From assembly GCA_002405485.1 (NCBI GenBank), contig DHLW01000134.1, positions 1 to 17,821 on the forward strand: 17,821 nt of DNA, written 5' to 3'. The stretch comes from Phycisphaerales bacterium UBA4658 (lineage in GTDB: Bacteria; Planctomycetota; Phycisphaerae; Phycisphaerales; UBA1924). Positions 7,425-14,978 of the stretch are shown piece after piece; position 1 is the stretch's first letter, and every line of letters begins with the position of its first letter. The position numbers were made by a program, and so were the translations under genes. The notes below the pieces were generated by a model, which saw only the letters and a program-made list of their open reading frames with translations, did not search any database and was not told where the DNA came from.

Positions 7425-8474
7425 TCAGTCGTTCGGGTTGGTCGGGTCCTCGACGCGGTTGCTCCCGCTGATGGACCAGAACCGCTCGCCCCACAGCCGC
7501 TGCCGGATCGTCTCACTCACCGTGAGCAGGTCCACGTGCCCGTCCACGAACACGAAGTTCGCGGCCCCACCCTTGTCATCGCGCTTGCCCTTGTGCTGGC
7601 GCCCGACCGCGTTCATGGTCGTGGGCGTCGCCAGGTCGATCGCTCCCGCGGGAACCTCGGTCTCGCGACGGATATCCAGAAGGGCCGGATACTCGAATCG
7701 CGCCCGCTGTCCGGAACCCTCGGCCTCGGCGTACACGTCCGCGCCCGAGGAGCGACCGACAAAGGGCGTGATCGGCCGGTGGCTCTTGCTCTTCCACCCC
7801 TGCCCGCCGCGATCCGCGATCGGCTCCCACGAGCCGTTGAAGATGTACTCGGTCGCCAGGATCGTCCGCACCGGGAACGTGATCTGGCTGTCGCGCACCA
7901 GGATGTTCTTCCGGTCCCCGCCCGAGGAGAAGAACTTGTTCCGCGGGAAGATCGCACCGTTCCCGGCGTACGCCGTTCGCTTGGCCTGACGGTCCTTGGG
8001 CGGATCCGTCGGCGCCGAGTTGCCCAGGTCGTTCACCTGACCCGGATCCCAGTTCTTCTGCTCGTTGCCCGGATTCGTCGCCGGGGCTCCGCCTCGCGGC
8101 ACGCTGGCGCACGTGAACGCCTCCTCCGCCACCGATCCGCCCGCGCTCGTGTCAAACAGCGACGCCGACCAGTGCACGTACCCGTTGATCGGATCCGGGT
8201 GCGACGTCTGCTGGTTCTCGAACGACCAGTCAAAGCCGGCCTGCGAGTCGGCGTACACGTAGTGCGGCGGGTAGAACTCCTTGTTGTTGGCGTTATAGGT
8301 CACCACGCCCTGTCCAACGGTCCGGATGTTCGCCGCGCATCGCACGGTCCGCGCCGCCTCGCGCGCCTTGCCGAGCGACGGCAGCAGAATCCCGATCAGC
8401 AGCGCGATGATCGCAATGACCACCAGCAGTTCAATGAGCGTAAAGGCCGTTCGCAGTCCGTGCAGCGTGCGCAT
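7425..8474 (-). CDS. Type IV pilin-like / pseudopilin protein with N-terminal methylation motif and DGHV C-terminus
   Basis: A 349-residue protein with a class III signal: a short basic leader ([10 protein letters not shown]), then [18 protein letters not shown] with Glu15 at +5 of the mature protein, the residue needed for pilin assembly. The expected cut is Ala10|Phe11; the usual residue at -1 is Gly, and Ala is a less common choice. The hydrophobic helix (11-33) ends in [13 protein letters not shown]. The large globular part has Cys46 and Cys122. Near the C-terminus [12 protein letters not shown] (305-316) matches the prepilin-associated H-X9-DG motif that is abundant in planctomycetes, but here the preceding His294 is 16 residues before the DG, not nine. 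The ATG at 8474 has GGAG six bases upstream. The prepilin peptidase at 694-2313 is the obvious processing enzyme. Its role (pilus, secretion or surface protein) cannot be told from sequence. Confidence 0.9.
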   Translation of the reverse strand: MRTLHGLRTAFTLIELLVVIAIIALLIGILLPSLGKAREAARTVRCAANIRTVGQGVVTYNANNKEFYPPHYVYADSQAGFDWSFENQQTSHPDPINGYVHWSASLFDTSAGGSVAEEAFTCASVPRGGAPATNPGNEQKNWDPGQVNDLGNSAPTDPPKDRQAKRTAYAGNGAIFPRNKFFSSGGDRKNILVRDSQITFPVRTILATEYIFNGSWEPIADRGGQGWKSKSHRPITPFVGRSSGADVYAEAEGSGQRARFEYPALLDIRRETEVPAGAIDLATPTTMNAVGRQHKGKRDDKGGAANFVFVDGHVDLLTVSETIRQRLWGERFWSISGSNRVEDPTNPND

Positions 8475-8622
8475 GAATGGCTCCAGTTCGATCGCCGTCG
8501 CTCCACCCGCGACTCAACGATCAGTTCCGGAGACAGCGTACCCGCGTCGGTTCGAAATACGACATGAGCTTGTATCAAGATTGCGCTGGGGATCGTTTCC
8601 AGGTTCTCAATGACCGCACATC

Positions 8623-8652
8623 TTGACACGAACTTTATCTTGACATTATCTT
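8623..8652 (+). promoter_or_regulatory. candidate plus-strand promoter pointing into the 3' end of dps
   Basis: A perfect TTGACA (8623-8628), then 17-18 bases and TTATCT/TATCTT (8646-8652), in the most AT-rich patch of the window. ATCTTGACA is repeated 17 bases later (8637-8645). No plus-strand gene starts until 9352, so any transcript would be antisense to dps. The rest of the 215-base gap 8475-8689 is the leader of the pilin-like gene, with no gene and no convincing minus-strand promoter. Confidence 0.3.
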
Positions 8653-8689
8653 CACGAAACGCTCACGCGTGTCGTTCACAACACGCTCT

Positions 8690-9172
8690 TCACTTGATCT
8701 TCGCATCGTGGGCCTCGACCAGCCAAAGCTGCTTGTCCACCTCTCGGCAGATCTCCGTGCACAGATCCGCCGTCACCTGGTCACCCGCCGACGACGCTCG
8801 GTCGATCGCCGCCCGGATCTTCCCCCCGAAATCGGCGAGCACTCCGGCCACAGCCGAGACATGACCATCCCAGCTCACCACCGCAAGCGGATACTCCGGC
8901 AGGGTTGTCGCCGCCGCCACCGACCTCACTGTCCCCACCGGCGTTCCGCCGAGCTGCACAATCCGCTCGGCGAGCAGGTCCGCCCACTCCTGGGCCTGCT
9001 CGGCCACGCCGTCAAACACCTCGTGCAGCCCCTGGAAGTTCGGCCCTCGGACCGTCCAGTGGGCCTGCTTGGCTTGGGTCAAAAGGTCCACCGCGTCGGC
9101 GAGGCGGGGGGCCAGCAGTTCGCAGATCGTCCGTCTCGTCGCCTCCGGGAGCGTGTTTCGGGTGGTGTGCAT
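8690..9172 (-). CDS. dps: Dps/ferritin-like iron-storage and DNA-protection protein
   Basis: A 160-residue ferritin-like four-helix protein of the Dps family. These assemble into 12-subunit shells that oxidise ferrous iron with peroxide, store the mineral and protect DNA in the cytoplasm. The core signature AHWTVRGPNFQGLHEVFD (37-54) and ADLLAERIVQLGG (64-76) supply all four ferroxidase ligands expected at the dimer interface: His38, His50, Asp65 and Glu69. Length and spacing are normal. The ATG at 9172 is chosen because the family begins a few residues before its first helix; an upstream in-frame extension of 36 residues is Cys/Arg/Gly-rich and not family-like. A Shine-Dalgarno is not obvious. 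The gene is divergent from the OPT pair. No long basic tail is present, so DNA binding may be weak. Confidence 0.92.
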   Translation of the reverse strand: MHTTRNTLPEATRRTICELLAPRLADAVDLLTQAKQAHWTVRGPNFQGLHEVFDGVAEQAQEWADLLAERIVQLGGTPVGTVRSVAAATTLPEYPLAVVSWDGHVSAVAGVLADFGGKIRAAIDRASSAGDQVTADLCTEICREVDKQLWLVEAHDAKIK

Positions 9173-9239
9173 GTCCGAGGATACCCCCGAACCACAACCG
9201 ATCCGGCAGGTTTCTCCGCCCCGAGCAACCGACACCGCC

Positions 9240-9268
9240 TTGCGGGATCGACAGGCTTCCTTTACGAT
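9240..9268 (+). promoter_or_regulatory. candidate promoter for the OPT gene pair
   Basis: TTGCGG (9240-9245), a 17-base spacer and TACGAT (9263-9268, 4 of 6) lie in the 179-base divergent gap between dps and the first OPT gene. The palindrome ATCCGGAT (9289-9296) follows just downstream. The evidence is consensus resemblance only. Confidence 0.25.
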
Positions 9269-9351
9269 CTGCCATTCCAACCCGCTCTATCCGGATTGAT
9301 CCGTATGTTCGGGTTTTTCTTCGCCCGTCCGCCTTCCCAGTGAGACCGCCC

Positions 9352-11427
9352 ATGGCCTCCGCGCCCGACGCCCGACCCGACACCCACAACTCGGCTCCGT
9401 CCCCCACCGGGGTTCCGGCGCTTCCCCCTGACGCAACACCCGAACAGAAGGACGCCCACTGGTTCGCGCACGTGTACCAGGGCGACCGCATGCCCCAGCT
9501 CACGCTCCGAGCCGTGGTCATGGGCGGCATCCTCGGGATGCTCATGTCCATCTCCAACCTCTACACCACGCTGGCCATCGGCTGGGGCTTCGGCGTCGCC
9601 ATCACCGCCTGCGTCATGAGCTATGTGATCTGGAACGGCATTCGCGCCGCCACCGGCGGCGCGGTCTCCAAGATGTCCATCCTGGAGAACAACTGCATGC
9701 AGTCCACGGCGGCCGCCGCCGGCTCCTCCACCGGCGCCACCATCGCCACCATGTTCGGCGCGCTGCTCCTGCTGGAGAAGGTCCCCGAAGGCAAGACCGC
9801 CGCGGATGTTGCGAGCTGGTCGATCAACGGGGGCCAGTGGTGGGTGGTCGCCGCGTTCACGTTCCTGACGGCGTGCCTGGGGGTCTTCCTTGCCGTGCCC
9901 ATGAAGCGGCAGATGATCAACCACGAGCAGCTGCGCTTTCCCTCTGGCGTCGCCGCCGCCGAGACCCTCAAGAGTCTGTACTCCGACAGCGCCGAGAGCG
10001 TCCAGAAGGCCTACACGCTGCTGGTCGGACTGGCCGCGGGCTTGCTGCTGGGCTTGCTGAACACCGCCGAGGGAGCGATCTCCGCGATCGATCGGTTCTT
10101 CAAGGCCGTGCCGATTCGCCTTCCCGAGTCGCTTCCTCTTCCGCTGACGGAGTGGGCCAAGAACAACCTCTGGTCGGGGAAGACGGGCGTCGCGTACCAG
10201 TTCGACGTCAGTCTGCTGCTGGTCGCCGCCGGGATCATCACGCGGATGCGTGTGAGTCTGAGCATGTTCCTGGGCTCGGTGCTGCTGTATTTTGTTGTTG
10301 GTCCGTATCTGGTGCGGATGGACCAGAAGATCCCGAACTCCGGCTGGATCGCCGACCCGAACGCTCCCGGCGGGTTCGCGTTTGATCCCGCGCTCAAGGC
10401 CGCCGAGACGGTCGTCAGCATCGACGTCGTCGGCGGGGGCACGGTGCTGCACTTCACGCGCTGGGCGCTCTGGGGCGGCACCGCGGTCATGGTCTTTGCT
10501 TCGCTCACCACCCTCGCGTTGCAGTGGAAGGTCGTCGCCCGCGCCTTCACCGGGCTCTTTGGCAAGAAGACCTCGGGCAATGACCGGCTTGCCGCCATCG
10601 AGGTGCCCAACTCCTGGATGATCATCGGGCTCATCCCCATCACCATCGCGATGGTCATCCTTCAGTATGTCGCCTTCGGGATCACCTGGTGGGCAGGGCT
10701 GCTGGCGATTGCCATGAGCTTCGTCCTGTCGATGGTCGCGTGTCGATCCACCGGCGAGACCGACACCAATCCCATCGGGGCCATGGGCAAGGTCATGCAG
10801 CTCACCTTCGCCGTCATCAAGCCCAAGATGATCATCCCGAATCTCGCTTCCGCCGGGGTGGCCGCCAACTCCGCCGCCGCCAGCGCGGACCTGCTCACCG
10901 ACCTGAAGTCCGGCTATCTGCTCGGGGCCAACCCTCGTCGGCAGTTCATCGCGCAGTTCGTGGGGGTGTTCTTCGGAACCCTCGCGATCGTCCCCGCGTG
11001 GTTCCTCATGATCCCCAACAAGGCCGCGCTCGAGAAGTACGCCCTCCCTGCCACCCAGCAGTGGGCCGCCGTGGCCAAGGTCCTTACCGAGGGTCTGCAC
11101 AAGCTCCCGGACTCGGCCAAGGTCGCGCTGCTCATCGGCGCCCTTGTGGGCATCGCCATCCCGCTCGTTGAGCGGCTCACCCCGCGGAACCTCCGCGGCT
11201 ACCTCCCAAGTGCGATGGGCCTCGGGCTGTCCTGGGTCATTCCATTCGGAAACGCCTTCGGGTTCCTGCTCGGAGCCGTCATCGTCTGGCTGTGGGAGAA
11301 GCTCAGCTCCAAGAGCGCCGACAAGTACTCCGTCGCCATCGCCTCCGGCATCATCGCCGGCGAGAGTCTCATGAAGGCCATCCTGGCCATGACGGCCACC
11401 GCGCTGGGCCTGCTCGCGGTCAACTGA
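9352..11427 (+). CDS. OPT-family oligopeptide transporter, first of a tandem pair
   Basis: A 691-residue polytopic inner-membrane protein of the oligopeptide transporter (OPT) superfamily, bacterial branch. These are secondary carriers that usually move small peptides or metal chelates with protons. After a Pro/Ala-rich cytoplasmic start come MPQLTLRAVVMGG (47-59), KMSILENNCMQSTAAAAG (107-124), FLAVPMKRQMINHEQLRFP (179-197), GETDTNPIGAMGKVMQLTF (468-486), DLLTDLKSGYLLGANPRRQ (513-531) and GIIAGESLMK (666-675), all typical OPT stretches set between many hydrophobic segments. Several very hydrophobic helices (for example 427-465 and 590-607) support an integral membrane location. The ATG at 9352 places the first family motif at about residue 40. 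The frame is open 149 codons further upstream, but that part is antisense to dps. No Shine-Dalgarno precedes the ATG. The second OPT gene follows after 32 bases, so the two are probably co-transcribed. The substrate is unknown. Confidence 0.93.
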   Translation: MASAPDARPDTHNSAPSPTGVPALPPDATPEQKDAHWFAHVYQGDRMPQLTLRAVVMGGILGMLMSISNLYTTLAIGWGFGVAITACVMSYVIWNGIRAATGGAVSKMSILENNCMQSTAAAAGSSTGATIATMFGALLLLEKVPEGKTAADVASWSINGGQWWVVAAFTFLTACLGVFLAVPMKRQMINHEQLRFPSGVAAAETLKSLYSDSAESVQKAYTLLVGLAAGLLLGLLNTAEGAISAIDRFFKAVPIRLPESLPLPLTEWAKNNLWSGKTGVAYQFDVSLLLVAAGIITRMRVSLSMFLGSVLLYFVVGPYLVRMDQKIPNSGWIADPNAPGGFAFDPALKAAETVVSIDVVGGGTVLHFTRWALWGGTAVMVFASLTTLALQWKVVARAFTGLFGKKTSGNDRLAAIEVPNSWMIIGLIPITIAMVILQYVAFGITWWAGLLAIAMSFVLSMVACRSTGETDTNPIGAMGKVMQLTFAVIKPKMIIPNLASAGVAANSAAASADLLTDLKSGYLLGANPRRQFIAQFVGVFFGTLAIVPAWFLMIPNKAALEKYALPATQQWAAVAKVLTEGLHKLPDSAKVALLIGALVGIAIPLVERLTPRNLRGYLPSAMGLGLSWVIPFGNAFGFLLGAVIVWLWEKLSSKSADKYSVAIASGIIAGESLMKAILAMTATALGLLAVN

Positions 11428-11459
11428 CCCTCCTGCATCCGACCCGCCCCCATCCTCCC

Positions 11460-13535
11460 ATGGCCATTCCGCAGCTCACCGACGAACAAGTACGCACGTG
11501 GACCCGCGAGCAGAAGGACCGCTGGTGGCTTGAGAACGTCTATCGCGGGACCATGCCGCAGCTCACCCTTCGCTCGGCGCTCACCGGCTTCGTGCTGGGC
11601 GGGGCCCTCAGCGCCACCAACCTCTACGTCGGCGCCAAGACCGGCTGGACGCTCGGCGTCGGGCTCACGAGCGTCATCCTCGCCTTCGCGATGTTCAAGA
11701 TCCATCATGCCCTTTTCGCCCGCTTCGGCGCCAAGGACATGACGATCCTCGAGAACAACGCGATGCAGTCCATCGCCACCGCCGCCGGCTACATGACCGG
11801 CCCGCTCATCTCCGGCATGGCCGCGTTCATGTGGATCGAGAACAAGCCCATGCCCTGGTGGCAGATGTTCTGGTTCAACGTCGTGCTCTCCATCCTCGGC
11901 GTGCTCGTCGCCTTCCCCATGAAGCGACGGTTCATCAACGACGAGCAGCAGCCCTTCCCCGAGGGACGCGCCTGCGGCGTCGTGCTCGACACGCTCTACA
12001 CCTCCGCCGCCGCCGTCGGCCTGTTCAAGGCCAAGGCCCTGGGCGTCGCCGCCGTCCTTGCCGCTTCTCTCCAGTTCCTCATGGGCGAGGCCTATCTCAA
12101 GGCCCTGCACGCCCTCGTGCTCATGGCCAAAAGCGGTCAGTCCTGGACCGACACGCTCAAGGCCAACGCCGACGCCATCAAGTCCACGTGGCACCTTCCG
12201 CACGATGTGAGCGGGCTCTACGCCTGGCTCGCCAGCAAGAACATGGAGCCCAAAATCGGGCACGTCCCCTTCAAGCAGCTCGGCTTCACGCCCGCGCTCG
12301 ACCTGGCCATGTTCGGCGCCGGCGGGCTCATGGGCATCAAGGCCGCCATCAGCATGCTCATCGGCATGTTCGTGAACTTCTTCATCGTCGTCCCCTGGAT
12401 GATCCACCTGGGCGAGATCAAGCCCCGCAGCGGCGTGCTCGAGGCCGGCACCGCCGTCTTCGGGCGAACCCACATCCTGAACACCTGGGCTCTGTGGTGG
12501 GGCATCGCGATGATGGTCACCGCCGCGATGGTCTCCCTCTTTGCCCGCCCCGAGGTCTTCGTCGAGGCCTTCAAGGGTCTCTTTGCGGGCAAGAAGAAGT
12601 CCGGCGCAGACCCCGTCGCACACATCGAGGTCCCGCTGTGGATCTCCTGGATCGGTATCCCCGTCGTCGGCGCCGTCGGCGTCTGGATGGCCCACGACTG
12701 GTTCGGCGTTTCGTGGATCTTCGGCGCACTCGCCATCCCGATGATCATCGTCCTCACACTCATCGCCGCCAGCAGCACCGCGCTCACCGGCATCACCCCG
12801 ACCGGCTCACTCTCCAAGATCCCGCAGTTCCTCTTCGGCGCCGCCGACCCCAAGCACCCCCCCACCAATCTGATGACGGCGGTGCTGTGCGTGGAGGTGG
12901 TGAGCAACGCCAGCAACCTCCTGATGGACATCAAGCCCGGCTACATGCTCGGCGGCAAGCCGCGCCATCAGGCCGTCGGACACGTCATCGGCATCATCTC
13001 CGGCGCCATCGCCAGCACACTGCTGTTCTTCCCGCTCTTCACCCGCGGATTCGACCCGGAGAAGGCCAAGCTCGACCCGCAGCACATGCAGAACGTCATG
13101 GCCCCCGAGGGCGGTCAGTTCGGCTTCCCCTCCGCGCTGCAGTGGAAGGGCGTGAGCGATCTCGTCACCTCGATCTTCGGCGGGCCCTCCGCCGGCACGC
13201 TCCTCACCCAGTCCATCGTCGTGTCCATGCTCATCGCCGTGGCCGTCGGCCTCGTGTTCGAACTGCTGCGCATCTTCACTCGAAGCAAGTTCCCGCTCTC
13301 ACCCCTGGCCATCGGCCTGGGCGTCGTCGTGCCTCCCGAATCCACACTCGCGATGTTCGCCGGCGCGATGTTCTTCTGGCTCATGCACCGCGTGTACTCC
13401 AAGAAAAAGGAGTCCACCGGTCACCTCCTCTGGGTCGCGACCCAGGAGCCGATCTGCGCCGGCATCATCGCCGGCGCGGCGCTGGTGGGCATCGGCGACG
13501 TGGTCGTCAAGGTCTTCGCCATGAGCGTCCCTTGA
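11460..13535 (+). CDS. OPT-family oligopeptide transporter, second of a tandem pair
   Basis: Also exactly 691 residues and clearly paralogous to the preceding gene: MPQLTLRSALTGF (32-44), SATNLYVGAKTGWTLG (51-66), DMTILENNAMQSIATAAGYM (93-112), AFPMKRRFINDEQQPFPEG (151-169), NLLMDIKPGYMLGGKPRHQ (486-504). The classic NLYxGxKTGW motif is intact here, whereas the upstream copy has NLYTTLAIGWGFG at that place. Conversely, the upstream copy keeps GETDTNPIGAMGK, and this one reads ALTGITPTGSLSK. The ATG at 11460 lies 32 bases after the first OPT stop and has no Shine-Dalgarno; upstream in-frame sequence overlaps the first gene and is not family-like. A multi-spanning inner-membrane peptide or metal-chelate carrier is the family expectation; whether the two copies act separately or together is open. 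The 62-base gap to the convergent lpxI has no clear terminator. Confidence 0.93.
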   Translation: MAIPQLTDEQVRTWTREQKDRWWLENVYRGTMPQLTLRSALTGFVLGGALSATNLYVGAKTGWTLGVGLTSVILAFAMFKIHHALFARFGAKDMTILENNAMQSIATAAGYMTGPLISGMAAFMWIENKPMPWWQMFWFNVVLSILGVLVAFPMKRRFINDEQQPFPEGRACGVVLDTLYTSAAAVGLFKAKALGVAAVLAASLQFLMGEAYLKALHALVLMAKSGQSWTDTLKANADAIKSTWHLPHDVSGLYAWLASKNMEPKIGHVPFKQLGFTPALDLAMFGAGGLMGIKAAISMLIGMFVNFFIVVPWMIHLGEIKPRSGVLEAGTAVFGRTHILNTWALWWGIAMMVTAAMVSLFARPEVFVEAFKGLFAGKKKSGADPVAHIEVPLWISWIGIPVVGAVGVWMAHDWFGVSWIFGALAIPMIIVLTLIAASSTALTGITPTGSLSKIPQFLFGAADPKHPPTNLMTAVLCVEVVSNASNLLMDIKPGYMLGGKPRHQAVGHVIGIISGAIASTLLFFPLFTRGFDPEKAKLDPQHMQNVMAPEGGQFGFPSALQWKGVSDLVTSIFGGPSAGTLLTQSIVVSMLIAVAVGLVFELLRIFTRSKFPLSPLAIGLGVVVPPESTLAMFAGAMFFWLMHRVYSKKKESTGHLLWVATQEPICAGIIAGAALVGIGDVVVKVFAMSVP

Positions 13536-13597
13536 CCCTTGCGGGCGACCCCACGCGCCATCAATGACGAAAGTCCCGCCTCGCGATCGCGCCGCGG

Positions 13598-14485
13598 TCA
13601 CGCCTGCGCCGCGGGAACCCCGATGACCGAGACCCCGAGCTGGTCGGCAAGGTCCAGGAGCGCGGGCTTGTCGATCATGATCACGTCCCCCGCCGCCAGC
13701 GCCAGGCACCGGCCACCGTGCCGATACAGATTCTCGATCGTCTTGGGCCCGACCGTGGGCACGTCGCTGCGCCGGTCGTGACCGGCCCGAGCCCCCTTGC
13801 AGACCGTCCAGCCGCTGGCCCGGCAGATCGCGCCCACACGCTCGATCATCCGATCCGTCCCCTCCACCGCCTCGACCGCGATGATGTCCCGATCCCGTAC
13901 CGCCACGGCCTGCCCGATGTCCAGCCGAAGCGTCTGACTCAGCAGCGGCCACGCGAACGCGATGTCCGCACGCTGCTGCGTCGTGGGCTGACGCTTGGTC
14001 ATCACCCCCGCCTCGGCGAGTTGGTCCATGATGGGCGCGGTGGAGTCGATCAAGTGCACTCCGTTTCGACTGAGCTCGTCAGCGATCGCCGCCAGCACCG
14101 CATGCGACCGACGATCATGCCGAAGATGGCGGAACCACGTCAGAAACGTCCGTGGATCCGGCAGGTTGTGGATGATACTCCAAGGCATCCCGTACATGAG
14201 CCGGGCCTTGTCGATCCGCCCGACCATGATCGCGTGCCGAACGTCCACCTTCCGAAGCAACCCGCCCCAGCTCGCCACCCGCAGAACCCCCACCCGCCGA
14301 AACGTCGTGCACAGCGATGGCAGCTCCGGCTCGTACTGATTCCGCAAACCCAGCGCGTGAATCGGGTGCCCCGCGGAGGCCAGCCCCTCGGCAATCATGA
14401 TCGGGAGACGACCCCCCGCGGCGATCAGCCCCACCGGCGTCGGCGGCGGCGGCGGATCGGGCAAGATGGTCAGCGTTGCCGCCAT
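13598..14485 (-). CDS. lpxI: UDP-2,3-diacylglucosamine pyrophosphatase, LpxI type
   Basis: A 295-residue enzyme of the LpxI (DUF1009) family, which hydrolyses UDP-2,3-diacylglucosamine to lipid X and UMP in lipid A synthesis and replaces LpxH in many bacteria. Seen in order: VGLIAAGGRLPIMIAEGL (18-35), a conserved region with MVGRIDKARLM (87-97), HDRRSHAVLAAIADEL (123-138), LDIGQAVAVRDRDIIAVEA (188-206) continuing to EGTDRMIERV (208-217), and HDRRSDVPTVGPKTIENL (236-253), matching the family's QDxRxDxPTxGxxT block. His stands where Gln is usual before the Asp. Length fits the roughly 270-290 residues of known LpxI. The start is the ATG at 14485; a longer frame from a TTG at 14560 adds 25 Cys/Gly-rich residues that look non-coding. 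A Pro run (PDPPPPPTP) precedes the domain. Its presence implies a lipid A-type outer membrane. Confidence 0.93.
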   Translation of the reverse strand: MAATLTILPDPPPPPTPVGLIAAGGRLPIMIAEGLASAGHPIHALGLRNQYEPELPSLCTTFRRVGVLRVASWGGLLRKVDVRHAIMVGRIDKARLMYGMPWSIIHNLPDPRTFLTWFRHLRHDRRSHAVLAAIADELSRNGVHLIDSTAPIMDQLAEAGVMTKRQPTTQQRADIAFAWPLLSQTLRLDIGQAVAVRDRDIIAVEAVEGTDRMIERVGAICRASGWTVCKGARAGHDRRSDVPTVGPKTIENLYRHGGRCLALAAGDVIMIDKPALLDLADQLGVSVIGVPAAQA

Positions 14486-14567
14486 ACGTCCAGAACAGCT
14501 CTCACACACCCCATCCCCCACCCCCCCGCGCCGGCCCGTGCAGCCCGGACCAACTCCCAAAGATCGA

Positions 14568-14597
14568 AGTGTATCGGTTCACAACGCGGCTTGGCAA
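14568..14597 (-). promoter_or_regulatory. candidate sigma70-type promoter for lpxI
   Basis: On the minus strand TTGCCA (14597-14592, 5 of 6), an 18-base spacer and TACACT (14573-14568, 4 of 6 with the key positions kept). It would give a leader of about 75 bases before the lpxI ATG. It is among the better promoter matches in the window, in the 160-base divergent gap between lpxI and the small CxxC gene. Confidence 0.4.
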
Positions 14598-14626
14598 TCG
14601 CATTCCCGCAGTGGGTTTTCGTGAAC

Positions 14627-14649
14627 GCATGCCGATAGATCAGGCATGC
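14627..14649 (+). repeat. 7-bp inverted repeat spanning the start codon of the small CxxC gene
   Basis: GCATGCC (14627-14633) and GGCATGC (14643-14649) are perfect inverted copies with a nine-base spacer (GATAGATCA). The right arm contains the ATG of the 14646-14951 gene. It could be an operator or an RNA hairpin that hides the start codon. The short arms make chance possible. Confidence 0.45.
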
Positions 14650-14951
14650 CCGACCACAGAGACATCGTGGACCTCTCCACCGTGACTCTCCGCACCCCTA
14701 CCCAGAATCAGGGATTTCCCGGACACTTGGAGGGCAAGTCCGCGCCGGCCGGTTCACAATCCCCGGCGGTCGGCCGCCCTTTTCTGCGTTTGTGGTTTGA
14801 ATGTGCCGGGCAGTACACCCGTGCGTATCGCTCGCCGGACGGTCAGACGTATGTTGGCCGATGCCCTACCTGCGGCGCAGGCACGCGTTTCCGGGTTGGT
14901 CCGGGCGGCACCAGCGAGCGGTTCTTTCGCGTCAGTTGCTCCCGCGGGTGA
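14646..14951 (+). CDS. Small four-cysteine protein with CxxC knuckle, function unknown
   Basis: 101 residues. The N-terminal 42 are Ser/Pro/Gly-rich and probably disordered. From 44 on there is a compact, patterned domain: RPFLRLWFECAGQYTRAYR (44-62), then SPDGQTYVGRCPTCGAG (63-79), RFRVGPGGTSERFFRVSC (81-98). The four cysteines (53, 73, 76, 98) are spaced as in a small zinc-ribbon or rubredoxin-like fold, with aromatic residues around them. I associate this pattern with a short hypothetical protein common in planctomycetes, but I cannot verify that here. No signal peptide is visible, so it is probably cytoplasmic. It is divergent from lpxI and convergent with dut, 27 bases from the dut stop. 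The upstream signal is weak and the ATG lies in an inverted repeat. I do not assign a function; nucleic-acid or protein binding through a metal site is a guess. Confidence 0.72.
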   Translation: MPDHRDIVDLSTVTLRTPTQNQGFPGHLEGKSAPAGSQSPAVGRPFLRLWFECAGQYTRAYRSPDGQTYVGRCPTCGAGTRFRVGPGGTSERFFRVSCSRG

Positions 14952-14978
14952 ACCTGGCCCGTGCTGATCTGACCGGGT

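Noticed and set aside
9262..11100. A 612-codon minus-strand open frame opposite the first OPT gene
   Set aside because: It is a Gly/Asp/His-rich, low-complexity translation typical of antisense to a GC-rich membrane protein; the plus strand encodes a recognisable OPT transporter.
11831..13567. A 578-codon alternative plus frame inside the second OPT gene
   Set aside because: It is Arg/His-rich with no motif, and the OPT frame is clearly the coding one.
13536..13597. Possible bidirectional terminator between the second OPT gene and lpxI
   Set aside because: Only short self-complementary words (such as CGCGATCGCG) are present, with no usable stem-loop and T-tract.
14486..14560. A longer lpxI starting at TTG 14560
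   Set aside because: The extra 25 residues are Cys/Gly/Arg-rich, not family-like, and would need a rare start codon close to the predicted transcription start.
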